Shown: positions 38,301 through 47,583 of the stretch, piece by piece
Numbering within the stretch: the first letter of the stretch is position 1
How the letters are laid out: the number at the start of each line of letters is the position of its first letter
DNA from: Halichondria panicea
Taxonomy: Eukaryota > Porifera > Demospongiae > Suberitida > Halichondriidae
DNA length: 64,000 bases
NCBI RefSeq assembly: GCF_963675165.1
Contig: NC_087387.1
Location: 1,849,501-1,913,500, forward strand
Direction: 5' to 3'
The notes under the pieces: generated by a model
Seen by the model: the letters and a program-made list of their open reading frames with translations, nothing else
Database searches by the model: none
What the model was told of the DNA's origin: nothing
Translations under genes and position numbers: made by a program

Positions 38301-41300
38301 GTAGGTGGGAAATATATAATTATAATTATGCCTCAGTGCGCATGCACTAGCGAGGTATACGGTAGTGTGTTTGTGTGTGTGTTGACTGCTACAGCTGCTC
38401 AAGGATCAATCAAGTGCAATTAAGTAAGAGTTTCTATACGCTTCTAGTCATGTTTACTTGGATTTTAATTCGTGGATTTGTAAAATAATGCTTCGTTCTC
38501 GAGTTATGCCTAGTTTTGCTCACTTGGAATGCCTTTTTAGAAGAGTGCGTAGCCAAACTTGTTCACTGAGTGTTGCTACTCTACTTAGTAGTTAGCTCTG
38601 CACTAGAACGCTAGCTATTGGTAGCTGCAAGAGTGAGAAGAGAGGTGCAAGGCTCTGCCGATGCAGCCATTAATCTTAGGCTTGAACTTTTGAAATCAAT
38701 CGTTTTTAACAACAATCATGGTCGATCATTACCCACTCTTTGAGTTTCCCTTAAGATTCTGGACTCTGCCTGCATGCAGCAAAATTAATCAATGCAAAAT
38801 GATATAATGTGTGTATAAAAGCCATTAGTAGCTTTATGTTATGTAGCTTTGGAACCTCCACCGAGGCATCAGCACCCGCGGTACTTTCATTTAAGGACAT
38901 TGTAGAGGTGCATGTGTATATATGTAATAGCAGGAGCAGATTACAGAAGGAGCGTCTAACTCTACATGGGTGTGGGAATCACATCTCGTGTGTTTTCCTA
39001 ACGCCGCATTGCCTTATAAGGAAAGTGTATATAAATTACAGACCGCGGTCAGCCTGTGAATATCATTATGAACGGATTTTGTATGTAGTGCAGCAGCAGG
39101 AGAGCTAGGTTGAGCCAGAAAGAGCTAAAACGAATAGCTAGGTCCTTGATGGATGTTGGTATACATCATGAAAGAGACTGTCATTGGTGAGGTACAGAAA
39201 ATTCTGAAATAGGAGCATATCCAGTCACTTCGTACAGAGAAAGTTTGCTAGACTTAGACTAACACGTCATATACTAGGCGTTTTGTTTTTGCAGTAGGGA
39301 GTCTTACTGGGGTTCTTAGAAGAGAGAGCTTACTACCAGGCCTATAGCTAGCTAGCTAGCTAGCTGTAGCTTTTCACTTTTATTGACCTATGCCAAAGGA
39401 GGTTGGTCACAATTAAGCGGAGGAATATGCGTGCATGGAGAAAAAAGAAAAGATATACGGAAACCTACAGAGAAAAGCATGAAAAGTAGCTATCCTAGCT
39501 AAAGCCAGAAGGCTGCAAACGATTGTAACACTCTATACTAGTAGCAGATGATGCTAACAATACCCAGTAAGTGAGTAGCATAGTCACACTCGAAGCAATG
39601 AGCCAGAAACTAAGTTAACCACAAACTTCCAGTTGTTGCTGCACTTTCCTTGGTTCTTTGACTCCTGTCTTAGTGTAGCAGGTATAGCTGATAGGTTTAC
39701 ACTACTACAATTTTTAAACTAACAAACAAGAGAGATAACATAAGATAAATGCTCAGGAATGCAAGAATGAGACAAAAGTGCTGACTCAGCGGATTGAAGA
39801 ATGGTTAAAGGTGAATTCGAGGCCAAACACTGTTTGCATAGCATGTCTCGCCGCGGTTTAAATCGTGACCAACCTCCTCTGTACCTATGCTTGGTAAAAG
39901 TGCACCGTCAGCTCAATTAGCACTCGCCCGCAGATGATTATCACCCACTTAGAGGTTTTGCATATAAGGTCATGCTTTACAAACTTGCACGAGATGCGAT
40001 TCCCAACGTAAGACGCTCCTTCTGTAATCTGCTCCTGGTAATAGTTATTACATGTTACATGGCTATGAGTGCCACAACTGGAAAATTTCCTTTGGAGGTT
40101 GGTACCTATGCAGACTGGTACTATGTGTCTGCTTTGGATGCACTCAACCAGTATTTGGCTGGTAGTAGATGTAGTCCAGGGCCATCACTACATATACATG
40201 GCCAATAATCCGTTTGTGCAGGCAGAAAGTGACTACTTCCTTGCCTTGAAGCCATTTGCTGCATAGAAACTAGCTGGGTGTGGCCTGACCTCCCGTCAGG
40301 TTTCAAGCTAATGTCAAGACTTATCTTTGCCAATCAGATCACAGCATTTCTAATGTGGTCGGTGTCACTTCCAGTTGCGCAACCACAAGCAAGGTAAAAT
40401 TGGTTAACACCCACTTAGAAAAATAATTTATAACTGCTATCAGCGTGTTACATAATGCAGCAAGACAAATCCTGACATTAGCTTAAAACCCGACCTCCCG
40501 TCAGGCCACACCCAACTACATAGAAACCAGAGGAGGCTGGACACGCGTCATCAGTATAGTCATTAATAGTCAATAATCACATGAATAGGCTTAAAGTTGA
40601 TCCACTACTAAGTTTCTGGCTCATTATGCCTTGGTGCGCATGCGCAAACGAGGCATACGGTAGTGTGTGTGAAGATTGTTGTAATCTAATTGAACAACCA
40701 CAGACAGCTGGCCTCACGCCACGCCACGCCAGGGAGATCACCTGGGACTTTCCCCACCCTCCCACTCCATTAACTAAGTGCATGCTACATATTATACACT
40801 CTATTCAGCATTCACTCAAAGATGTCTACAATGTCTATAAGGTCACTGTTAGTTGCTTTCCTAGTGTGTGGACTGTTCAATTTGATTGTAATTGGACTAG
40901 AACCAGGTAAGAAAATGTGTGGAGTACATGCAGTATTATACAGTGAATTAGAGCTTGTTTTGAAATTTGCTGATTGACTATAATTATTATATATAAGACC
41001 ATGCATTAATAACTCTATTCATATTCACCTAATATCTGTATATTATGTGTATGATCATAATTATGACCAATTGTGTTAAGTTACGGTGAACCGTTTGCTC
41101 ATTATTCATGAGCTAGATCTATATTAGCCTTGGTCCCAGGCCGGTTTTGTTTTAATAGAACGAAGTTGAAAAATACGGCCTGGTATTGATTGTATCCGGG
41201 CGTGGCAGGAACCGGAAACCAAAGCAGAGATTCTTCACACTTTGTTTCCTTCAGTTTAATACCGTAATTTAGCTCCGTGTATGCTCTTAAGTAACTGAAA

Positions 41301-44300
41301 TCTAGCCATAGATAATCTACCTAGCTAGCTACTGCAAGTTTAAGTTGTTCAGATTAACGTATACATTGTTTGATTCACAAGAAGGCCCCACTCTCATTGC
41401 AGAACAGGCCCAGCTCTTGTCAGAAGGAAGAAAAGTCTTTGCCATGGTTTTCAACATGGTATGGCAAGTCTCTTGCTTTCACTCACTGCCCTTTGTGATG
41501 GACTACAAACTAGTAGGTAGGACCAACACTGCCGGCCCTTGTCGACAGGTGTGTTGTTCTTGCAAATCTCTCTGCTTCTTGTTTTTTGGTTCTTAACCAC
41601 GCCCAGATACAATCAACACCATGCCTAGTTGTCGGCCTAGCTAGAAACAACTCGGCCTGGAATCGAGGCTAGATCTATATAAGCACAGCTAGAACGAGTG
41701 TTGCAAGCTGCGCTGTGCTAATGCCTCTCGCCGTGTTATGCTTTCGCTCAAAAAGTATTAGAGTGTTATAGTAGGGAGAATAATCTATAATGAACTTTAC
41801 TAGCAGAAGTGATTATATCTATAGGTTGTGTACATGTACATGAATCTACTTGAGGTCCTGGTAATTAAGCTACAAAACACTACAAGGATACCATAACAGG
41901 AAAGATGAAAATTTATTCTCTGCCAGGATTGTGGATGAGTGCGTATGCGGATTAGAATAAGGGGTGTGTCTGCAAGAGGTCAAGTTCACACAAAGTTAAT
42001 GGCTACTAAATAGCTAGCTGCTTTAGCAGCTCTTTTCTGACTCTTGTAGCTAGGCTAGCGCTTTAGTGCAAGGCTAACTAATAAGTTGAATAGAAACTTT
42101 GTGCGGACAGATGATGCTATGAAAGATTCTGAAGAGACTGCAACAGCCTTCAATATGAGTCAAACTAGCTATAACTCGAGAAAGAAGCTTTAATTTGCTA
42201 ATCCACGAATCAAAATCTAAGAGAACGTGGTTAGAAGCCTATAGAAGCTGTTAGTTTTCGTCGCATTGTAACCGTTGAGCAGTTATAAAATACAGCTGGA
42301 ACAGACACACAGACATTATAATACACTAGAGCTTATAGCAGTTAATATTGTCTTGAAAGATGTCACTGTTTATAGCTGTTATACTAGTGTTTGGACTGCT
42401 CTATTGCAATCAATTTGCTTCATTGAAACAGCATGGGCGTGGTTAATCTCTATAAGTGTATCTGGATAATAGGCGCATAGAGGCCTGCTCTTTTCCCTAT
42501 AGGCTAACCGGTATATACACTGAAGAGCAGCAAAGCCATGCAGCTCTTGTTTTTTGTTTTGAAAAGGCTTTTACTGATTGACTATATAAGACCATGCATT
42601 AATAACTCTATTCATGACCATAACAATCCCACCTAGCCCCCTGCTCACGATGCTAATAACTATATTGTCCCTAGTTGCTAAGCACCCTAATACCGTATAG
42701 CAGGTAATTTTCGTGGGTTGAACGCAGTGATTTTCGTGAGTAAAAGATTCATTTAACTCTGCGTTTATTTGTTGAGGTCAGCTTACCCACGAAAATAACA
42801 AATTTTACCATTACCCGTTATATGGTAGTCTATTCCACACAACGGTGCTGCGGAATTTAATTACCTTTTCCAGCTATCTGGGGGACAGAGACGCCCTCCT
42901 GAGCCCTAACAATCACTCATGCATTATTCAATAGCTAAAAACTTCACAATTGGTTATGCAGTCTGTTATAATAGATCAAGCACATGACAGTACAGAATGC
43001 AATTGCAACTAAAGTGATCATTTTCATGCACAGTTGGTAGTAAAATGGGCGTGGCAGAGGCACTTTGCAATGTCAGCACATTCTATCGCGTTAAGCAAGA
43101 AGGTCATTGCTTACAGACAAACGAGTTAACCATTAATTTTTATTCTATGTAGAATTGACTCAAGACTATCAAAAGCCGATCTGCACTGTACATTGCCAAA
43201 GCATACCGCTCATAATATGCGAGGCCAAGCAACCCAATGTACAGGATATGTACGTAACAGTGAACAATGAACTGCAGTATCTGAACTCATCACAGCTAGT
43301 AGATTATGACATCTTCATGGGGAAAAAATGTGTTATCGATTGTGGCGATTCATGTCCTGAACGATGTACAAGATTTATATTAGAGTTAAAAAATCAAGTA
43401 CTACTAAAAGGGGCCAATGTATCGGTGTGTGTACTACATGGAGACGGGAACGACACTAAAAATGACTGTACCCAACTTGATCTGACCAGTACAACAGGTT
43501 AGTAATAATGAGGCAGGGGAGTATAAATACGTAAGTGGAGGGATTGAAGCAAGGAAATACTTGGAGGGAAGTAGGGGGATAGTTGACCGGAAGTAAAAGT
43601 GGATAGTTGGAGGGATAGTTGGAGGGGAAGTAGGTGGATAGTTGGAGGTGTTTACAAACCAAAGTTTAATTGTATACAAGTCTACTTTTCTTCTCAGATA
43701 AACCAACACGAACTTGTAATAATAACAGCAATTCAGACTCAGGTAAGTATATAATACTATGCATACCGAATTAAGACACAATCCATCACAGGAGTACCTT
43801 CTACAACAAATTTAGCTGTTCCTGTTATTGTAACTGTTATTCTAACTGTTATTATTGGAACTGTTTATAATTGTCATGATCTGCGTTTATAAGTGGAAAA
43901 AACACAGCAGAAAAAACACAGCAGAATTTAAGGTACACTTTATACTCACTATACACATTAAACATACTGTGTTGGTGGGTAGGACTTAATGTGCGTATAC
44001 TGATTAATGCATGCATGATTACATTCACTACTCGCATTTCCCCCTTACAGGATAAATGAGGATTAACCTATATAGCTAGCTGTCAGCTCATAACACAACA
44101 GTAACATCTATCCCTTAACTGTCACATCAAACATCAATAGCATACAGTGGCTAATATAATTATAATCACAGATATTAGAAAATGATATTTGTTGCTAATT
44201 CATAAAGATACCATTATTATTCAGCGTGATAAGCTCATGATAATACATGTACTTAGTTACAATGCATATAATTGTACTCACATTGCAATCTTTGAGCAGT

Positions 44301-47300
44301 CACAACTGTAATACACAGACACACACAAGCAGCTACCTCATGCAAGTCTATACTGAGGCATAGTGAATGGGTGTGGGGAATAGTGCCTACACATTAGACT
44401 CTGGCATCTTATGCTCTTTTTTTCTCCCTTTTATGCTTTTAAGCACGGCCCCAAATTTAGCCAGAATCCAGTATCCCCCACATTGAAGTCATAATTTTTT
44501 CAGTAGTATCAAAAACTTTTGTTGCATTGTAAGATTCAACATAATGTTCTACATGTAAAAGAGGGGAAAAACACGTTCAGCAGCAGCAGCAGAGGACTAT
44601 TTGCAGCAAACTGACCACAATCACAATTATATATTACGGCCCAATGCAATTATGACAACATAATGACCTAACCTATTATGCCATAAATTATGACCGCATA
44701 ATGACCCGGCCATGTGACCTATTATATGCCAGCATAATTTCCAGGGCCTATTATTAATCTCACCTCTGAGGCAAGTAGACCGACTTCACTGGCCACGTCT
44801 CTCACGTGTTTGGGGGTTTGATTACGAGCGACCTCTATGTCCGAGGGTACGGGAGACAGGGGAGAGAGGGGGAGGTACCGGATGGGCCACTGACCACACC
44901 CAATCATCTATAGATAGCAAGAGGTAATGAGCCATTTAGCAAGTCAACTGTAATGTCTTTAAAAATACTTCGATGAAGTTGATGAAAATTTCAACATTGC
45001 ACTCAATCATCAAATCACCGAAAATTCTGGGCACAAATCATTTAAAGTTATAATATCACAGTCAAAAATGAGTATCTATGAGAGCTTAGCAATTTTGAGA
45101 TAGTTTTCCCGGCCTATGTACATACAATACAATACATGTCACAGTTCAATGCCCTAAGTGCACATCACAAGTCTACCTACATGTACCCTGACCTTGATCT
45201 GTTTCTTGGCACACGTGAGTGTGTTTCTCATGAGCATGGCAACAGTCATTGGCCCCACCCCTCCAGGGACGGGGGTCACCCAACCCGCCACCTGACACAC
45301 CCCCTCAGTGTCCACATCTCCCACTAGTCGATGACCAGACTTCTTACTCGCATCTGGACGTGTGTGCGTGTATGAGGGGGGAGCTAATGCAGCTATACGG
45401 TTGACTATATTAATAACAATAAAACTGTGGTCCTATATCATACATGAGTAAAGTACTGTAAGTCAATAAAAAAGTAGAGTCAATCATATTTCGCCACCAC
45501 ATCAGAAATACAGTGTACACTAAATTGAACTCTGAAATTCTACAAAGCAATAAATCAATCCTGGCGAAATAGAGTTGAGCGCTCAATTGAATAGATAACT
45601 TTTCTCCTTTCTAAACACCACAATCTATATTGATGCAACGTATATAATTATACTAAGCTCAATTCTTCGAGCCACCAAACTTCCTAGAGCCCCGCCTACC
45701 TGGTATGGAGTTGATCCCAACGTCAATGACCACTGCTCCTTGTTTTACCCACTCCTTCTTCACCATCCTCGGCTGTCTAATGGCTACCACCAGAATATCA
45801 GCACTCCTAACCTCACCCTCCATGTCAGTTGTTCGTGAGTGGCATACTGTTACCGTAGCATTGTGGGCACGGAGAAGGTCCGATATGGGAGCACCCTGTG
45901 CGGGGTGTGTGTGACAAGTGTGAGGAGTGGAGTGCCATCATGTGACATTGGAGAGTCAACTACTAGTAAGGAGACATGAAGTATATTGTAGGTTGTTATG
46001 AGATATGGCCAAGGGCGTATAAAAAGAAAGAGGGCATGCAATAGTTTGCGAGTAAAAACTAAAGTGGGCGGCGGAAAAGTACAAAAATCTATTTTTGTGT
46101 ACAGTACATAGTCTGTGGTTTTTGTTTTTGCTCACACGTAGGGTTGATAAGTCAGTTGCATGCATGCCTTCTCTCTTTTTATACGCCCTTGATATGGATT
46201 ATGTCTAATTTTCAGGGAGGGGCATGTGGCTAGAATAAATGCAGCAGCGAGACTAATCAATCACAACTCACCACAATCTTGCTGCGACCCAGCACTATAG
46301 CCTTTTTCCCACTTAGCTCCAGTCCAGTGTGTCGGATCAGCTCCAGACAGCCGAGGGGGGTACAGGGGACCATGGCCTCGTCCAGGGACCCCCTGGCCAG
46401 ACGACCAGCACTCACATCAGTCAGACCATCGACATCCTGAGAGGGGGTGGGGTTATTTATCCAAGAACAGCATTTTGTAAAAGTGATGGAGTGTTGCTTC
46501 AATGGTGATGGCTGACTATATATAATGCAATTATCTAAACTATTCTATACGTATGTACATCCATTAATTAGAAGCATTTTGGAGTGTGATGATCTATAAA
46601 ATTCTTGTTTGAGCCTATAATTATACTGTATGTACTATAAGTAATACCTTATTGACTGCTATGGTGTTGGTACAGCGGTCGGCATCAATCTGATTGGTTG
46701 AATCCAGTGGTAGTTGCAAGAGGATAGCATTGACTCGAGGGTCCTCATTCAGCCGCTGAATAGTCCCCACCACCTCCTCCTCTGTCACCTGGGTCGACAT
46801 GGCCGTATGGGGTATGAGGTGTACACAGTTGATAATTCCCAGAATGTCTAAGGCCATAATATTTACAGCTAGTGGAGCCTCTGAACGAGATTAATTTTGG
46901 ATATGGGAGCAATTTCAGCATTGCACACAGTGGTCAATCTTCAAGGAATCTAAGTGCACTATACGTATACCTATAATGCATGAACAACCAAACACGGTGT
47001 GATACTATGTACATGCAGCAATAGCATTCAATGGACACGTGATTTTTACATTCATCTGACGTTGTATACACGCCCACTAACTGACGTACCTCCCTCTGCA
47101 GCTTGATATGATCCACTGCAATACCACACTGAGTAGCCGCCTTACTCTTCATGCGGATATACACATTAGAATCTTCATTACCCCCAACCTGCAACAGACA
47201 CACAAATCAAGGACCTTAGTCATATTAAAATAGCTGTCAAGCCACGTACGTAACGTACATACCTGTACAATGGTGAGATGAGGCTTGAATTTGGAGTTAC

Positions 47301-47382
47301 TCTGTTGAAGATCCTTCAGTTCTTTGGCTACTTCACTCCTCACTTTTGCTGCAAGAGCCTTGCCGTCCAAGATACGAGCCAT
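23359..47382 (-). CDS. MTHFD1: C-1-tetrahydrofolate synthase, trifunctional
   Basis: Cytosolic one-carbon enzyme: methylene-THF dehydrogenase, methenyl-THF cyclohydrolase and formate-THF ligase. Exons (minus): 47382-47263, 47188-47090, 46788-46648, 46436-46272, 45895-45700, 45353-45193, 44907-44764, 31437-31361, 30852-30698, 30410-30256, 30045-29951, 26231-26072, 25437-25236, 25087-24905, 24665-24556, 24289-24091, 23792-23359. All splice phases agree and give 931 residues (human about 935). Dehydrogenase/cyclohydrolase residues are present: YIRMK with Tyr50 and Lys54, [13 protein letters not shown]. The ligase P-loop TPLGEGKST starts near residue 378, and the protein ends in the family's CFFDID-to-GLF terminus. 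The intact Lys separates it from mitochondrial MTHFD1L. Introns 7 (13.3 kb) and 11 (3.7 kb) contain genes on the other strand. It starts 201 bp from a divergent gene. Confidence 0.97.
25637..25812. mobile_element. TA-flanked MITE (CCGTATAGCGGGTA family), MTHFD1 intron 12
   Basis: Starts TA-CCGTATAGCGGGTAATTTTCG. The right end CGAAAATTACCCTCTATA is a diverged reverse complement. The interior has a hairpin (AATATTCGTGGT against ACCACGAATATT). Same family as 42693-42825 and 49209-49430; a left end alone is at about 21300. Confidence 0.75.
26870..27097 (+). promoter_or_regulatory. Promoter and 5' UTR of caspase B
   Basis: This is the segment conserved with the flank of caspase A (about 12440-12590 plus 14262-14350): CCACCCACTAACAACGATTC, CACTTTTATATCAACTA, AAAGAACACTGCCAACAAAG. 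Conservation across decayed surroundings suggests it is functional. It lies inside an MTHFD1 intron, so the caspase has its own promoter on the opposite strand. The exact start site is unknown. Confidence 0.55.
27098..29762 (+). CDS. Death-domain caspase, gene B (nested in MTHFD1 intron 11)
   Basis: Exons 27098-27371 (Death domain), 27453-27491, 27547-27603 (linkers) and 29038-29762 (catalytic) join in phase 1 throughout to give about 364 residues. The Death domain (residues 1-91) shows the WxxIGxxLGL, DI and W-x2-LIDVL pattern. Caspase residues: His205 in LAHGNQG, Cys246 in QACQG, and the small-subunit SMRD and GSLYIQALC motifs. Likely processing Asps lie in IAATDN and IEIDVA. It lacks the first linker exon of gene A but is otherwise closely similar, with the catalytic centre nearly identical. 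It is transcribed opposite to MTHFD1, between its exons 11 and 12. Role in apoptosis or immune signalling is inferred from family. Confidence 0.9.
27867..28705. mobile_element. MITE-like element in caspase B intron 3
   Basis: CATCCGTGTTGCC at the left and GGCAACACGGATG at the right form the terminal inverted repeat; the interior is shared with the element at 1827-2210. It contains a nested CAGAGGAGG element (28054-28188). Caspase A lacks it at the matching place (GGTGTGGCTCAATTTATCC near 15715), so it arrived after the duplication or was lost there. Confidence 0.75.
28054..28188. mobile_element. CAGAGGAGG-family fold-back, 9-bp target duplication
   Basis: Arms of about 49 bp (CAGAGGAAGTCCGACATGCG at the left, CGCATGTCGGACCTCCTCTG at the right) with a spacer of about 37 bp. 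CTTCTGTAT flanks both sides (28045-28053 and 28189-28197). It sits inside the larger MITE. Confidence 0.92.
31490..31570 (+). repeat. Copy of the 3' flank of the membrane-protein gene
   Basis: TTGCTCGAATTGTGTCC, TAGGTAGACTT, and ATGTCATGTACAGTA match 35625-35680, directly after the stop of the membrane-protein gene at 34006-35611. No coding exon is attached here. It suggests a lost member of that family or local duplication. Confidence 0.55.
31580..32600. other. MTHFD1 intron 7, no gene seen
   Basis: A GGAATGGAATATATGGAATG satellite-like run lies near 31595-31640. I recognise no exon. Confidence 0.45.
32608..32790 (+). pseudogene. Inverted relic of MTHFD1 exon 6 end plus intron
   Basis: GAAACAGATCAAGGTCAG (exon 6 3' end and donor), ACATGTAGGT, GTGCACTTAGGGCATTGAAC, GTATGTACATAGGCCGGGAA and TTGCTAAGCTCTC are the reverse complement of 45050-45210. 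It lies 12.4 kb away inside intron 7, in the opposite orientation to the gene, so the MTHFD1 pre-mRNA can pair with itself here. Confidence 0.85.
32966..33615. mobile_element. CAGAGGAGG-family element with ~112-bp arms
   Basis: Left arm 32966-33077 (CAGAGGAGGGAGGACACGAT at its start) is mirrored by 33504-33615. ATGTGGAAT flanks both sides (32957-32965, 33616-33624), a perfect 9-bp duplication. The centre (33230-33420) is a degenerate tandem of about 30-bp units around TCTCACAGGGATCTTGGAGA that happens to stay open for 95 codons. It is nested in an older element with TCAGGGTTTC ends (about 32869-33762). Confidence 0.93.
34006..35611 (+). CDS. Single-pass membrane protein, Ig-like-looking ectodomain, gene 1
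   Basis: Exons 34006-34075, 34487-34834, 35020-35064, 35121-35281 and 35561-35611 join in frame to 224 residues. Residues 1-22 are a signal peptide. The ectodomain of about 115 residues has a Cys in YVCEA, more Cys in the middle, and a Cys in NVSVCVLHG near the end, followed by DLTSI. The spacing is reminiscent of an Ig-like fold but the core Trp is missing. After an Asn-rich stalk comes a hydrophobic helix (about residues 167-190, ending IIYVYKKR) and a tail of about 35 residues with one Tyr (NMYEDEP). It lies antisense inside MTHFD1 intron 7. I do not recognise the family; a cell-surface receptor is inference. Confidence 0.8.
35940..36065. repeat. Fold-back repeat (CGAGGGC-GCCCGAGGG type)
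   Basis: GGTATCTCTATG, GTTATAGTGTCCC and CGAGGGC are mirrored by GCCCGAGGG, GGGACACTATAAC and CATAGATACC. A second member is at 36858-36950; both are followed by a TCCCA-x-ATTGGCTG motif. Confidence 0.65.
36080..36842. other. Interval with inverted TTAGATCCCACTT ends and a 71-codon frame
   Basis: TTAGATCCCACTT (about 36083) and AAGTGGGATCTAAA (about 36825) face each other. An open frame at 36405-36620 reads like a coding fragment rich in Lys/Arg ([20 protein letters not shown]) but matches no family I know. It may be a fragment of a transposon-encoded protein. Confidence 0.4.
36858..36950. repeat. Fold-back repeat, second member
   Basis: GGGGTTTATGACAGTAAACC and ACGAGGGC are mirrored by GCCCGAGG and GGTTTACTGTCATAAACCCC, a strong hairpin with a 4-nt loop region (GTGA). 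Confidence 0.75.
36960..37595. other. Intronic, no gene seen
   Basis: MTHFD1 intron 7. It has CCCTCC-rich stretches (37130-37200) and splice-like signals but no protein I can support. Confidence 0.4.
37605..38202. mobile_element. TAGCCTCGATTCCAGGCCG-family element, 9-bp target duplication
   Basis: Left end TAGCCTCGATTCCAGGCCG, right end GGCCTTGTGAAGGAGGCTA (its diverged reverse complement). ATGCTTGAG flanks both sides (37596-37604 and 38203-38211). The 598-bp interior has no protein. Confidence 0.9.
38320..38890. repeat. Dispersed repeat, inverse partner of 20070-20950
   Basis: Starts with TAATTATGCCTCAGTGCGCATGC and ends with CTCCACCGAGGCATCAGCACC. It lacks the extra 290 bp present in the 20.1-kb copy. 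Confidence 0.75.
39394..39881. mobile_element. CAGAGGAGG-family element, 9-bp target duplication
   Basis: Left end CAAAGGAGGTTGGTCAC, right end GTGACCAACCTCCTCTG. Flanks are GACCTATGC (39385-39393) and TACCTATGC (39882-39890), eight of nine identical. No coding content. Confidence 0.85.
40271..40518. mobile_element. TAGYTGGGTGTGG-family element, 9-bp target duplication
   Basis: Left end TAGCTGGGTGTGGCCTGAC, right end GTCAGGCCACACCCAACTA; arms extend about 60 bp with small differences. CATAGAAAC flanks both sides (40262-40270, 40519-40527). A lone CAGAGGAGGCTGGACACG end begins immediately after, at 40528. Confidence 0.9.
40822..43892 (+). CDS. Single-pass membrane protein, gene 2 (paralogue, probably frameshifted)
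   Basis: Exons 40822-40906 (signal peptide), 43153-43497 (ectodomain), 43698-43742 (stalk) and 43792 onward (membrane helix). The ectodomain is clearly related to gene 1 ([29 protein letters not shown] and QLDLTS shared). The exon 4 frame runs into TAA at 43890-43892 just after the hydrophobic stretch, giving about 191 residues. One base out of frame the sequence continues with basic residues typical of a stop-transfer and tail to a donor at 43932, so a single-base indel has probably removed the cytoplasmic tail. A second signal-peptide exon lies at 42360. Intron 1 holds several transposons. Confidence 0.65.
41125..41671. mobile_element. TAGCCTCGATTCCAGGCCG-family element, 9-bp target duplication
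   Basis: Left end TAGCCTTGGTCCCAGGCCG, right end CGGCCTGGAATCGAGGCTA. GATCTATAT flanks both sides (41116-41124, 41672-41680), a perfect duplication. It lies in intron 1 of membrane-protein gene 2. Confidence 0.92.
42360..42480 (+). pseudogene. Extra signal-peptide exon of the membrane-protein family
   Basis: ATG at 42360 opens [19 protein letters not shown], matching the first exons at 34006 and 40822. The following ~120 bp resemble their first introns (ACTGAAGAGCAG, GACCATGCATTAATAACTC). No good donor is seen at the expected place. It is either an alternative first exon of gene 2 or what is left of a third gene. Confidence 0.6.
42693..42825. mobile_element. TA-flanked MITE (CCGTATAGCGGGTA family)
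   Basis: CCGTATAGCAGGTAATTTTCG at the left; TTACCCGTTATATGG at the right as its diverged reverse complement, with TA on both sides. 133 bp, non-coding. Confidence 0.75.
46011..46190. mobile_element. Inverted-repeat element in MTHFD1 intron 4
   Basis: AAGGGCGTATAAAAAGA and AGGGCATGCA at the left are mirrored by TGCATGCCT and TCTTTTTATACGCCCTT at the right. Flanks GATATGGCC and GATATGGAT agree at seven of nine bases, compatible with another 9-bp duplication. Confidence 0.75.
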
Positions 47383-47583
47383 AGTACCTAGTTTATATCT
47401 CCTCTGATCTAGCTATCATGTCAAAGGTCGATCAGCAGAGATTAACCCACGTGGCCTGTGGATACACGACCTACAGTTACAAAGAGGGGCGTGTCTCAAC
47501 GTTGGCAACCAGCACAAAGCCCAAGTTTGAAGACAAGTAGTACTCTTCTTGGCAGTACAAAGCAGTACAAATCATCGTCAGAC
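47383..47583. promoter_or_regulatory. Divergent promoter region, MTHFD1 / coiled-coil gene
   Basis: Only 201 bp separate the two start codons. No TATA box stands out. An in-frame ATG at 47458 could extend the coiled-coil protein by 42 residues; I prefer 47584 because the longer form would leave only 75 bp for both promoters. Confidence 0.6.
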
